Program-made: the position numbers and the translations under genes
The notes under the pieces: generated by a model
What the model saw: only the letters and a program-made list of their open reading frames with translations
The model's database searches: none
Told to the model about the DNA's origin: nothing
DNA from: DATDOR01 sp035512695
Lineage (GTDB): Bacteria; Chloroflexota; Anaerolineae; Anaerolineales; JABWBV01
DNA length: 15,950 nt
Direction: 5' to 3'
Assembly (NCBI GenBank): GCA_035512695.1
Contig: DATKDL010000049.1
Span: 1 to 15,950, forward strand
In this document: piece after piece, positions 5,743 through 13,185 of the stretch
Layout: every line of letters begins with the position of its first letter
How positions within the stretch are numbered: position 1 is the first letter of the stretch

Positions 5743-5748
5743 TATAAT
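5743..5748 (+). promoter_or_regulatory. Promoter -10 box for the solute-binding protein gene
   Basis: A perfect TATAAT in GGTATAATCCCG lies about 100 nt before the ATG at 5848, giving a leader of roughly 90 nt. No clear -35 element is seen. The leader (5755-5847) shows no riboswitch signature that I recognise. Confidence 0.5.
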
Positions 5749-5847
5749 CCCGATCGGCTAATTTTCCGCCCGGATGCGGCCCCGCCGAAATCATTCTCCC
5801 AAATCCGAGGCCATCGCCGCGCATCAATTCGCTCGAAATGAGCTTTC

Positions 5848-7131
5848 ATGTCCCTTCTCGCTAAACGTCCTTGTGCACTCCTGGGATTCATCCTGCTGTT
5901 CGCTCCCGCCTGTACCGCTCGATCAGGCGACCGACCGGTCACTTTCATGGTCTCCGGCGAACCGCAAGAACTCGCTGCATACCAGGCGCTCATCGACGCA
6001 TTCGCCGTCGAGCATCCGGAAAATCCGGTCAACCTGCTCTACGTCGCCAGCCAGGCTGAGTACCGGGAGCGGCTCGCGACCATGTTTTCCGGAAACCAGC
6101 CCCCGGATATCTTCCTCTACAACTATCGCCGCCTCGGCACCTACGCTGCTGACGGCGCCATCCATCCCGTGGACGGCCTGCTCGATACCAGCGACGTCCT
6201 CCGCAGGGACGACTTTTATCCGATCGCCCTCGAGGCGTTTACTTACCAGGGCGTTCTGCAATGTATTCCACAGAATATCAGCAGCCCGGCGATTTTCTAC
6301 AACCAGGCCCTGTTCGATGCTGCCGGACTGCCGTTTCCGGAGCCCGGCTGGACCCTCGACGACTTCATCGCGACCGCCACCGCCCTCACGCACGACCTGG
6401 ACGGCGACGGCCGGATCGATCAATGGGGCTTCGGCACCGAGATCGAGACGATCCGGCTGGCTCCGTTCATCTGGGCGACCGGCGGAGATTTTTTCGACGA
6501 CCCGCAGGATCCCACCGCCCTGGCCCTGTCCGGCCCCAAGGCACGCGCGGCGATCGAATGGTTCATCGCGCTGCGCCAGGTCCACGGCGTGGCGCCGGAC
6601 CTGGTCTCCGAAACGGCCCAGTCCAGCCAGGACCAGTTTTTAAACGGCTCCGTCGCCATGTTCATGGACAGCCGGGTGGCCGTCCCCGCCCTGCGGACGA
6701 TCACGGCCTTTGAATGGGATGCCGCCCCCCTGCCCCTCGGTGACGCCTTCGCCAGCGTGCTTCACAGCGACGGCTTCTGCATGTCCGCGCGCGCCGCGGC
6801 GGAGGAGGCCTATCGCAGCCGGGCCTGGGCCTTTATCGAATACGCCCTCTCCGAGACCGGTCAGACCATCCTGGCCGGTACCGGGCGGACCGTCCCCTCG
6901 ATGATCCGCGTGGCCGAATCGCCCGCGTACCTGGAAAGCGCTCCGCCGGCCGCCAACCGCGTCTGGCTGGACGCCGCCGAAAATATGCGCGCCCTGCCCA
7001 TGCTCCCGGGCTGGAACACATTCGAAGAGCTGTTCTCAAAAGACCTGCAGCGCGCCTTCTATGGGGATACCGACCTCGACCAGCTGCTCGCGACCGCCCT
7101 CAAACTGGCAGAGCCATTGCTAAGACGATAA
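5848..7131 (+). CDS. Extracellular solute-binding lipoprotein, sugar ABC-transporter type
   Basis: This 427-residue secreted lipoprotein resembles family 1 solute-binding proteins that deliver sugars to ABC importers. A basic N-terminus and hydrophobic run (residues 10-19) precede C22, the likely lipidated cysteine, although the lipobox APAC is imperfect. The mature part has VTFMVSGEPQELAAYQALIDAF, the PPDIFLYNY segment and IFYNQALFDAAGLPFPEPGWT, a hallmark of the group. The calcium-loop-like DLDGDGRIDQWGFG lies at 183-196. The C-terminal half has FLNGSVAMFMDS and AWAFIEYALSETGQ. No permease or ATPase gene lies beside it, so it is an orphan here and may share a transporter encoded elsewhere. 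The ATG has only a weak ribosome site. Confidence 0.9.
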   Translation: MSLLAKRPCALLGFILLFAPACTARSGDRPVTFMVSGEPQELAAYQALIDAFAVEHPENPVNLLYVASQAEYRERLATMFSGNQPPDIFLYNYRRLGTYAADGAIHPVDGLLDTSDVLRRDDFYPIALEAFTYQGVLQCIPQNISSPAIFYNQALFDAAGLPFPEPGWTLDDFIATATALTHDLDGDGRIDQWGFGTEIETIRLAPFIWATGGDFFDDPQDPTALALSGPKARAAIEWFIALRQVHGVAPDLVSETAQSSQDQFLNGSVAMFMDSRVAVPALRTITAFEWDAAPLPLGDAFASVLHSDGFCMSARAAAEEAYRSRAWAFIEYALSETGQTILAGTGRTVPSMIRVAESPAYLESAPPAANRVWLDAAENMRALPMLPGWNTFEELFSKDLQRAFYGDTDLDQLLATALKLAEPLLRR

Positions 7132-7213
7132 CGTGCGAGGTGCAAAGTGCAAAGCGCAACGTATTATCCAGTTTTTTCGTTGCACTTTGCACTTTGCACC
7201 TCGCACGTTATCG
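7126..7213. terminator. 36-bp near-perfect inverted repeat with heptamer units, between convergent genes
   Basis: Arms 7126-7161 and 7178-7213 are complementary over 36 bp with one mismatch, which would be a G-U pair in RNA. The left arm contains four tandem heptamers: GTGCGAG, GTGCAAA, GTGCAAA and GCGCAAC (7133-7160). The loop holds a T6 run. The repeat overlaps the stop of the solute-binding protein gene and ends 4 nt before the VanW gene stop. It probably terminates both transcripts, but it is far longer than an ordinary terminator. Confidence 0.85.
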
Positions 7214-7217
7214 TCGT

Positions 7218-9041
7218 TCACCACGCATCCTTATCATCATCCGGTATATCCGTCCCCGGACCATATTCATAAACGGCGCGCCAGGGCTGGTAGCGGGTGA
7301 CGATGACGTCTTCGTGGATAACCTGGCCTTCCCGGGTTACGGTGCGGACCACGGTCACGTTGGCGCCGTCGACGGCCCAATCGACCTGCTTGATCTCACC
7401 CTTGTCCAGGTCAGGGTTTTCCTCGTAGTGCGGTTTGGGCGGATCGACCCGGTCTTGCAGACCGGTCGTCGTCCACTCCACCGTGCGGCCGTCCGAGGTC
7501 GAATAGAATTTCCAGGTGAGGCTGGAGTTGGTGACGTAGGTCTCCATCAGCAGCCAGTGGGGCGTGTCGTTGGTGAACTTGAAATCGACCAGCGGGACGA
7601 ATACGGTCGCATCCAGCCCGGCCAGGTTGGTGTTGATCGATCCGTTGGAGGCCTGTTCGTAATAAACCACCCGGTAGGCGTGTGAATAGCGCTCATCGAT
7701 CTGGAAACCGCCGAAAAAGACGGCCCGGAACAGGGTCGTCGAGACCTGGCAGACTCCTCCGCCGACCCCTTGGATCGTCCGATCGCCGAAGATGATCAGG
7801 GCCTCGGCGTAACCGGTGTCCAGGCTGATGTCGCCCAGGACGGCGGCCATCGAGAAGGTCCCCCCGGGCGGCACGAGGATCCCGTGGAAACGGCTCGAGG
7901 CGGTCCGGATGTTATGCAGTCGGGATGCGGATGAACCATAGAAATAGGTCGTCTGCGAGCTGACCAGTTCGGTGATCCCCAGGTCTTCCGCGGTGGAGTC
8001 GCTGGTGACCGCCGGCAGCAGGTAATCAAAAACCAGGTCGATGCGGTGTTCGCCCAGGGCCAGCTGCTGGTTGATGCGCTCGGCCGTGGCCTGTACCAGC
8101 AGTTCGCGGCCGGTCGTGCTGGGCTCGAGCAGATCGAGTTCGCGCGTGTCGTCGTTGAAGATAAAGCGCGCGTTCACGGGTGAAACTCCCAACCCGGGAG
8201 CGATCCCGGTCAGGAAAGGGACGAGCTCGGAAGTCCGGATCCCAACCTGGTATACCTCTTTGCCTTCCTCGTCGATCACACGTTCGATCGAGAGCATGCC
8301 GGCGAGCGCATCCGGTTCGATGACCCATTCGACCGGAGTCTCCGGGTTCGAATCCGGGTCTCGGATGACCAGGGGTTCGCTCAGGATCTCGCGGGCGATC
8401 TCGGCTTGCAGGGTGGCGTCAAAAATGACCGGAGGGCTTTCGTTCACCTGCAGGACGATCAGGCCGTCCTTCAAACTGCGCAGCAGGTCCGGCAGTGCGG
8501 CGAGCGCCGCCGGGACATCCATTTCACGGCCGATCTGCCCGGAATGGAGGACGACCTCCAGCCCGTTAAGACCCAGGGAGGCTTCGACCGTCGGGACCCG
8601 GATGGTGTTCGCCAGCTGCTGCAGATAGCCGCGTGCGACGCGTTCGTCGAAGATGAAGTGCGCCGCCAGGTCGACCGGTTCCGGTCGGAACTGGGAGGTG
8701 AGCGCAAACAGCGGGTCAATCGACCGCCCGATCTCGAGCGCTCCGGTGGTGCTCGATGCCGCATCCAGCACGAAACCGAGTTCAAATGGTGTGGCGACCC
8801 AAACCGTGGGCCCGTCCTGGAATGCAATCCGCCCGGTCTGCGGATAAGTCAGCGCGGCGCGCAGCTTCTCGGCGACCTCGCGCTCGGTCAGTCCGGTGAC
8901 ATCCACGCCGGCGACAGAGACTCCCGGGTAGACCCGGTCGTCATAACTATAGCGGTGGCTGGCCGTCAGCGAACCTGCGGTCAACAAGAAGATGCCGATA
9001 CCGCCCAGGGAGGAGAAGAGGATACGAGAGAGGATGTTCAT
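7218..9041 (-). CDS. VanW-family protein with peptidoglycan-binding and G5-like domains
   Basis: This 607-residue exported or membrane-anchored protein has one N-terminal hydrophobic helix (residues 7-27). Next comes VYPGVSVAGVDVTGLTEREV, the usual opening of the putative peptidoglycan-binding domain (PG_binding_4 type), apparently duplicated to about residue 340. The VanW domain spans about 365-500, with RLHNIRTASSRFHGILVPPG, FSMAAVLGDI and GGGVCQVSTTLFRAV (427-441). A G5-like C-terminus (VVRTVTREGQVIHEDVIVT) precedes an acidic tail. VanW occurs in some vancomycin-resistance clusters, but its activity is unknown and this lone homologue does not imply resistance. It probably acts at the cell wall. 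ATG 9041 is preferred; TTG at 9047 is an in-frame alternative. No ribosome site is visible. Confidence 0.9.
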   Translation of the reverse strand: MNILSRILFSSLGGIGIFLLTAGSLTASHRYSYDDRVYPGVSVAGVDVTGLTEREVAEKLRAALTYPQTGRIAFQDGPTVWVATPFELGFVLDAASSTTGALEIGRSIDPLFALTSQFRPEPVDLAAHFIFDERVARGYLQQLANTIRVPTVEASLGLNGLEVVLHSGQIGREMDVPAALAALPDLLRSLKDGLIVLQVNESPPVIFDATLQAEIAREILSEPLVIRDPDSNPETPVEWVIEPDALAGMLSIERVIDEEGKEVYQVGIRTSELVPFLTGIAPGLGVSPVNARFIFNDDTRELDLLEPSTTGRELLVQATAERINQQLALGEHRIDLVFDYLLPAVTSDSTAEDLGITELVSSQTTYFYGSSASRLHNIRTASSRFHGILVPPGGTFSMAAVLGDISLDTGYAEALIIFGDRTIQGVGGGVCQVSTTLFRAVFFGGFQIDERYSHAYRVVYYEQASNGSINTNLAGLDATVFVPLVDFKFTNDTPHWLLMETYVTNSSLTWKFYSTSDGRTVEWTTTGLQDRVDPPKPHYEENPDLDKGEIKQVDWAVDGANVTVVRTVTREGQVIHEDVIVTRYQPWRAVYEYGPGTDIPDDDKDAW

Positions 9042-9104
9042 AGGCAATTGTTAAAAACCTGACGCCGGCGGGCTCCGGAAAGTTCCCGCCTCGGATGGTT
9101 TAAG

Positions 9105-9115
9105 TATAATATAAT
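9105..9115 (+). promoter_or_regulatory. Overlapping double -10 box before the flavin reductase gene
   Basis: TATAATATAAT contains two TATAAT hexamers sharing one T, at 9105-9110 and 9110-9115. They lie 40-50 nt before the ATG at 9157, which has a strong AAGGAGGA ribosome site. A small GGCGGG/CCCGCC inverted repeat lies just upstream (9067-9090). Confidence 0.6.
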
Positions 9116-9156
9116 TTACTAGAAAAACCTCATAAATAATAGGTTAAGGAGGAATT

Positions 9157-9663
9157 ATGACGGAAGAAAATACCACCGACCCGATCAAAGACGCCCTGCG
9201 GATGATCCCGTACGGCTTTTATTCGATCACGACCTCCGACGGGGAAGGCGAGGTCAACATCATGGTCGCCAACTGGCTGAGCCAGGTTTCGTTCACCCCC
9301 CGGCTGGTCGCCCTGGGGCTCCAGAAGACTTCGTACTCCCATGGGCTGGTGGAGAAGGGCCGCGTCTTCGCCGTCAACCTGTTCCGGAAGGAGGACGACC
9401 GGATCATCAAACGGTTCACCAAGAGCAGGGAGCGCAACCCGGACAAGGTGAGCGAAGCGGAGTTCACGCTCAGCCCGACGGTCGGCTGCCCCGTGATCGC
9501 CGGGGCTGCAGCTGTCCTGGAGGTGAAAGTGAGGGAGATCGTGGACGCCGGCGGCGACCACGATGTTGTGATCGGCGAGGTCGTCAACGCCGAGGTCTTC
9601 AAACCGGGCGACTGCGCCGAGACCTTGACGCTGATGGACCTGGGTTGGAGTTACGCCGGGTAG
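9157..9663 (+). CDS. Flavin reductase family protein (FMN-binding split barrel)
   Basis: This 168-residue protein belongs to the flavin reductase-like, FMN-binding split-barrel family. It opens with DALRMIPYGFYSITTSDGEGEVNIMVANWLSQVSF-type sequence, followed by TPRLVALGLQKTSYSHGLV and GRVFAVNLF, which shape the flavin pocket. The late segment GCPVIAGAAAVLEVKVREIV and DHDVVIGEVVNAEVF complete the barrel. Members reduce free FMN or FAD with NAD(P)H, often for a partner monooxygenase, or use bound FMN directly. No partner oxygenase is adjacent. The start is firm, with AAGGAGGA well placed upstream. A second, distinct family member lies at 12700-13185. Confidence 0.9.
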   Translation: MTEENTTDPIKDALRMIPYGFYSITTSDGEGEVNIMVANWLSQVSFTPRLVALGLQKTSYSHGLVEKGRVFAVNLFRKEDDRIIKRFTKSRERNPDKVSEAEFTLSPTVGCPVIAGAAAVLEVKVREIVDAGGDHDVVIGEVVNAEVFKPGDCAETLTLMDLGWSYAG

Positions 9664-9698
9664 GGGCGCCGGAAAAATCGATCCAACACGAGCGCCCC
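9663..9698. repeat. Short inverted repeat at a convergent junction
   Basis: GGGGCGC (9663-9669) and GCGCCCC (9692-9698) could form a 7-bp stem with a 22-nt loop between the flavin reductase stop and the end of the convergent minus-strand operon. It is a weak terminator candidate, much smaller than the other spacer palindromes. Confidence 0.35.
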
Positions 9699-9709
9699 GC
9701 CGTGCCCTC

Positions 9710-10129
9710 CTACCCGTCCTCCGGTCCGGACACACCGGGCTGTTCGACCTCGATCACATCTCCGTGGACGTTGATCCGGACCTTGAAACCGAGCATCCCC
9801 ATGAAGGCCCGCTGGTCCTCCGGAAGCCCCATCTCCAGCAGGCGGTCGAAATGCTGGTCCAGGTTCTTCATCTGCTGGCTGATGCTCGCCATGGTGAAGA
9901 TGTCCTCCTGGCCGAGCATTTTAGCGGCCTGCTCGGAGATGGTATCTTCACTGCCCTGGATCAGGTCTTGGAAGGTTTCGAGCACCTTCCGGTCGACGTG
10001 AGCTGCGTCGATGTGGCGCCGGAAGCCGTCATCGTCGATCACATAGCACGGGTCGTCTCCGACATAAGCCACGTCCACAGGCCGGTCAAATTCGTCGATG
10101 ATCAGACCCTCGAACAGCGCTTTCCGCAC
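9710..10129 (-). CDS. Unrecognised protein, last gene of the envelope operon
   Basis: I do not recognise a family for this 139-residue protein. It is acidic and soluble-looking, with no signal peptide or membrane helix. Residues 1-45 (EGLIIDEFDRPVDVAYVGDDPCYVIDDDGF) look strand-rich. The middle (about 47-102) is helical, with a stretch SISQQMKNLDQHFDRLLEMG that could form a coiled coil. The C-terminus GFKVRINVHGDVIEVEQPG looks strand-rich again. The start is GTG with GGAG 4-8 nt upstream, and it begins 4 nt after the stop of the LURP-like gene, so it is almost certainly co-transcribed and probably coupled. Coding is supported by this spacing and by codon pattern, not by homology. Confidence 0.75.
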   Translation of the reverse strand: MRKALFEGLIIDEFDRPVDVAYVGDDPCYVIDDDGFRRHIDAAHVDRKVLETFQDLIQGSEDTISEQAAKMLGQEDIFTMASISQQMKNLDQHFDRLLEMGLPEDQRAFMGMLGFKVRINVHGDVIEVEQPGVSGPEDG

Positions 10130-10133
10130 CGGT

Positions 10134-10709
10134 TCACTCCTGGCGCCCTTCGACCACGGCGAGCAGGATCCCTGCCGCCAAACCCAGTCGGCGATCCAGC
10201 CCGCCGGAAATATCCATGCTGAAATCCAGGTCCATTTCGTAGCGAAACGGGTTGAACCGCTGCTTCAGGTCGGCAGCACGCCGGCCTCCGATCAGTACAT
10301 CGTAGTTCTGCGGGATAAGGCTGGATAGGAGCCGGCGCAGCAGCGCCAGCTGGAGACTGTCTTCGGTGAGGACCCCAATCAAAGCATCCCGGGGGTCGAG
10401 CAGCTCCCACTCATCCCGGAGCATCGACCGGAGCCCCTTCCGGCGCAGCACGCCGACCTTCTCGCCGGCGGCCACGTCGATCACGTCGTAGGCGGCCGAG
10501 AAATCGATCACGCTCCGCGCCCGGATGGTCAGGACCTCCGCGGATTTGCTCTCGTCGGCGTACACGCGGATGTCCTCCTTCAGCTTGAACATACGCTGTT
10601 CGGAAAACAGGACGAGACGTTTGGAAGGATCGTAAATCCGAACCTTACCGGTCAGCGCGATCGCCTGGCGCTTGAGGCTGTAGCGGTTGTGAGAATAAGC
10701 AGGGTTCAT
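10134..10709 (-). CDS. LURP-one/phospholipid scramblase-like (Tubby C-terminal fold) protein
   Basis: This 191-residue protein resembles the LURP-one-related and scramblase-like group, which share the Tubby C-terminal beta-barrel fold. The typical run is present: GKVRIYDPSKRLVLFSEQRMFKLKEDIRVYADE-type strands, then LTIRARSVIDFSAAYDVIDV, GEKVGVLRRKGLRSMLRDEWELLD and IGVLTEDS. In this fold a central helix is wrapped by a barrel; bacterial members are proposed to bind lipids or membranes but are poorly characterised. It has no signal peptide. It lies one base after the L,D-transpeptidase stop and four bases before the next gene, so it is locked into the wall-enzyme operon. No strong ribosome site precedes its ATG, suggesting translational coupling. 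Confidence 0.78.
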   Translation of the reverse strand: MNPAYSHNRYSLKRQAIALTGKVRIYDPSKRLVLFSEQRMFKLKEDIRVYADESKSAEVLTIRARSVIDFSAAYDVIDVAAGEKVGVLRRKGLRSMLRDEWELLDPRDALIGVLTEDSLQLALLRRLLSSLIPQNYDVLIGGRRAADLKQRFNPFRYEMDLDFSMDISGGLDRRLGLAAGILLAVVEGRQE

Positions 10710-10710
10710 T

Positions 10711-11817
10711 TCAGTGATGGATGTTGACGACGGTCCCGACGACGGAGAAATTGAAGATCCAGCCGGAATCGTCGATGGTCATGTTGACGCAGCCGTGGCT
10801 CATCGGGGTGCCGAAATTGTTGTGCCAGTAGGTGCCGTGGATCCCGTAGCCCTGGTAGAAGTACATGACGTAGGGCACGTTGGCGAGATAGTAGCCCGGT
10901 CCGGACATATCGGCGTAAGTGTATTTGACGTAGACTTTGTAGGTCCCGGTGACCGTCGGCGTCTGCCAGGTGCCGGTCGAAACCACGAAACTGCGGACCA
11001 GTGTGTCCCCGGTGTAGGCGAAGAGCATCTGGCGGGTCAGGTCGATGTCGACCCAGTTTTCATTTGCCCCGACACCCGATGGCCGCACGGCGCTCGGGAC
11101 CGGCGTGTTCGTCGGCGCCGGGGTGTTGGTCGGGAGCGGCGTATTCGTCGCGGTTGGAGTGGGTGTATCCGTCGGGGTTGGCGTCGGGGTGTTGGTGGGC
11201 AGCGGCGTGAGCGAGGGCAGCGGTGTGACGCTCGGCGCCGGGGTCTCACTCGGCGCCGCTGTGGCAGTCTGGAGGGGTACGGCGGTTTCGCCGGACCCTT
11301 CCGAGGCGCCCCCCGCGCCGGCAACGATCGGGGAAGGCTGCAGCAGCCCGTTGATCGAAACCGCCGCGAACCGGGGGGCGGCCAGTGCCTGTGCCAGGAG
11401 CGGAGAGGCAAACCACCCGAGGACGATCAGGACGGCAAACACGGCCGCGCCGATCCAGGGCAGCAGGGCGGAGCGGCGGCGGAGATGGTCTTCCGGTCTT
11501 GGCGCCGTGACGGCCAGCGGTTTGCGAGCGGCCGGTTGCGGAACGGGTCGCCCCTGGGCGCGCAGCCGCCGGATCGCCCAATGCATCCCTTTCCGAGCGC
11601 GCGGGCTGGTAGGATCGATCGCCAGAGCGGTTTCCAGGTAACGGACACTGGCTTCCGGCGCAGCGACCGAGGCCAGGATCAGCCAGGCTTCTTCCCGATC
11701 GGGTCGCAGCGCGGCAGCCTGCTGTGCCCACCGCCGGGCGCTTAGCTTGTGCCCACCACGCAGCGCTTGATAAGCCTGCCGCAGGGCGTAATCGTATGCC
11801 GGTTTGGTCGTCGTCAT
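10711..11817 (-). CDS. Membrane-anchored L,D-transpeptidase (YkuD) with TPR-like N-terminus
   Basis: This 368-residue protein probably cross-links peptidoglycan or attaches proteins to it outside the cell. Residues 5-85 form TPR-like helices (ALRQAYQALRGGHKLSARRW and a second ALAIDPTSPRARKG unit). A single membrane helix at about 118-145 would place them in the cytoplasm. A long Pro/Thr-rich linker (about 180-242) spans the wall. The YkuD domain (about 252-368) ends with the catalytic signature: H327 in YGIHGTYWHNNFG, then MSHGCVNM with H341 and C343. All catalytic residues are intact. It starts 21 nt after the amidase stop, with GGAG 10 nt upstream of the ATG. The cytoplasmic TPR plus external enzyme layout is notable, since it could link interior partners to wall synthesis. 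Confidence 0.93.
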   Translation of the reverse strand: MTTTKPAYDYALRQAYQALRGGHKLSARRWAQQAAALRPDREEAWLILASVAAPEASVRYLETALAIDPTSPRARKGMHWAIRRLRAQGRPVPQPAARKPLAVTAPRPEDHLRRRSALLPWIGAAVFAVLIVLGWFASPLLAQALAAPRFAAVSINGLLQPSPIVAGAGGASEGSGETAVPLQTATAAPSETPAPSVTPLPSLTPLPTNTPTPTPTDTPTPTATNTPLPTNTPAPTNTPVPSAVRPSGVGANENWVDIDLTRQMLFAYTGDTLVRSFVVSTGTWQTPTVTGTYKVYVKYTYADMSGPGYYLANVPYVMYFYQGYGIHGTYWHNNFGTPMSHGCVNMTIDDSGWIFNFSVVGTVVNIHH

Positions 11818-11838
11818 GATACCATCACTCCTGGCCGT

Positions 11839-12615
11839 TCACTCCCCGTCCGCGGAAGCAGACGAGTTGATGTCCTCGTTCCGAATGAAACACAGGATCC
11901 CATCCGTGATGCCCTGCGCAATCTGGTCCGGGTGGCGGGTCAGCAGCTGGCGGTCCAGGTTCATGAATCCGATTTCAATGATGACCGCCGGGGTCTCGTG
12001 GTGGATCTCGTCAAAGGCATGGTAGCTGGTCATATCGACCGTGATGCTGTTGCCGTGATAGGTCAGGCCGGTGAGATCGGCGTAGCGGTTGCGCAGGCAG
12101 GCTGAGAGCCGGTCGGACCGGCTCTGGTCGGCCGAACCGATCGCCGAAGCGACTTTGAAACCGGTCGCCTGGTCGTTGACGTAATCGCAGGAATCGGCGT
12201 GGATGCTGACCAGGGCCAACGACCGGTACCCGGCGAGCCGAACATCGAATTCCTTGAGCAGGTCGACGTCGAAACCTTCGGCGACGAGCCTGTCCCGGAC
12301 GATGGTGGCGACGGTCAGGTTGATCTCCACTTCCGTGAGTTCGTCCGCACAGACGGCGCCGGGATCGTTGCCCCAGTGGCCTGCGACAATCCCGATGACG
12401 GGGCGCGGCCGCGGGGTTGGGGTCGGGAATTCATTCGGCTGAGCCGGAACGAAGGCCTCCTGCCCGCCGGTGGTGAAGACCTCTGCCAACCCGGTCGCAA
12501 GGATGCTGGCGGGCGTGAGCGAGGTGAAGAGAGTCGCCACCACGGCGCCCGCCAGCAAAATCGTGAGGATCTGGTCGAAAAAGTTGGTCCGGCCGGGTTC
12601 GGATGGCGGATTCAT
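11839..12615 (-). CDS. N-acetylmuramoyl-L-alanine amidase (Amidase_3)
   Basis: This 258-residue, zinc-dependent amidase would cut the bond between muramic acid and the stem peptide. After a hydrophobic anchor or signal helix (about residues 15-42) and a short Pro/Thr linker (PTPTPRPRP) comes the catalytic domain. The zinc ligands are visible: H80 in IVAGHWGNDPGA, E95 in LTEVEINL and H139 in VSIHADSC. The catalytic glutamate is E214 in VIIEIGFMN. The domain is complete, and two cysteines (C89 and C143) could form a disulfide if exported. It is the first gene of a four-gene operon with the L,D-transpeptidase. No ribosome site precedes the ATG; a -10-like TAGTAT ends 6 nt before it, suggesting a leaderless message. 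Confidence 0.93.
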   Translation of the reverse strand: MNPPSEPGRTNFFDQILTILLAGAVVATLFTSLTPASILATGLAEVFTTGGQEAFVPAQPNEFPTPTPRPRPVIGIVAGHWGNDPGAVCADELTEVEINLTVATIVRDRLVAEGFDVDLLKEFDVRLAGYRSLALVSIHADSCDYVNDQATGFKVASAIGSADQSRSDRLSACLRNRYADLTGLTYHGNSITVDMTSYHAFDEIHHETPAVIIEIGFMNLDRQLLTRHPDQIAQGITDGILCFIRNEDINSSASADGE

Positions 12616-12620
12616 GAGCT

Positions 12621-12627
12621 TATACTA
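12621..12627. promoter_or_regulatory. Overlapping divergent -10 boxes (amidase operon / flavin reductase)
   Basis: On the plus strand TATACT (12621-12626) is a good -10 for the second flavin reductase, with TTCGGA (12598-12603) as a weak -35. On the minus strand the overlapping bases read TAGTAT (12627-12622), exactly 6 nt before the amidase ATG. The two promoters would share the same few base pairs and could not be used simultaneously. Confidence 0.4.
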
Positions 12628-12699
12628 CACTAGAATTCGTTAAGATGACAAGTGACTGAGCAAAGAAAACGGGAACCAACTCTCCCGAGAGGAGCCTCA

Positions 12700-13185
12700 A
12701 TGACCCTACCCCCGAATACCCTCCGCCAGGCCATGCGCCGCTGGACGACCGGCGTCGCTGTCGCCACGGCCGCGCAGGATCACGTCCGGCACGGGATGAC
12801 CGTCAATTCGTTCACCTCGCTCTCGCTCGATCCACCCTACGTGATGGTCTCGCTTGAGAACCACACCCGCACGTACGAGATCGTCCTGGTTTCCCAGGCG
12901 TTCGGGGTTACCATCCTTTCGGCGGACCAGCAGGACATTTCCGACCGCTTTGCCAACCCGAATATGGAGCTCGGTTATCGCTTCGAAGGTCTCGAGACGT
13001 TCTCGCTGACCACCGGTTCCCCGTTTATCAAAGGCGGCCTGGCCTTTTTCGACTGCCGGGTGGTGACCACCCTCGTCGCCGGCACACAAACCGTTTTCGT
13101 CGGGGAAGTCGTATCCGCCAAAGAAGGCGACGACCGCCCGCCGCTGGTGTATTACGACCAGGGGTACAGGAGGATGAGGGAATAG
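12700..13185 (+). CDS. Second flavin reductase family protein
   Basis: This 161-residue protein is a classic short-chain flavin reductase (HpaC/DIM6-like split barrel). It shows LRQAMRRWTTGVAVATA, GMTVNSFTSLSLDPPYVMVSLE, the VSQAFGVTILSADQQDISDRFA segment and GGLAFFDCRVVTTLVAGTQTVFVGEV with a closing PLVYYDQGYR. It would reduce FMN or FAD for a partner enzyme, or bind FMN itself; no oxygenase is nearby. The ATG at 12700 is chosen over an upstream GTG (12652) because GAGAGGAG lies just before it and the family match begins there. It differs clearly from the other flavin reductase in the window, so the two are not a recent duplication. Confidence 0.9.
   Translation: MTLPPNTLRQAMRRWTTGVAVATAAQDHVRHGMTVNSFTSLSLDPPYVMVSLENHTRTYEIVLVSQAFGVTILSADQQDISDRFANPNMELGYRFEGLETFSLTTGSPFIKGGLAFFDCRVVTTLVAGTQTVFVGEVVSAKEGDDRPPLVYYDQGYRRMRE

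Noticed and set aside
5691..6032. Upstream extension of the Trm112-like gene
   Set aside because: The extra sequence lacks homology, covers the divergent promoter region and overlaps the lipoprotein start; the ATG at 5690 has a good ribosome site.
7218..9041. Vancomycin-resistance gene
   Set aside because: VanW-domain proteins are widespread in non-resistant bacteria, and no vanHAX genes are present.
10714..11745. 343-codon open frame antisense to the L,D-transpeptidase
   Set aside because: Its low-complexity Arg/Gly-rich product is the shadow of the linker and TPR coding; the minus strand has intact catalytic motifs.
12652..12699. GTG start at 12652 for the second flavin reductase
   Set aside because: The extra 16 residues are not family-like, and GAGAGGAG precedes the ATG at 12700.
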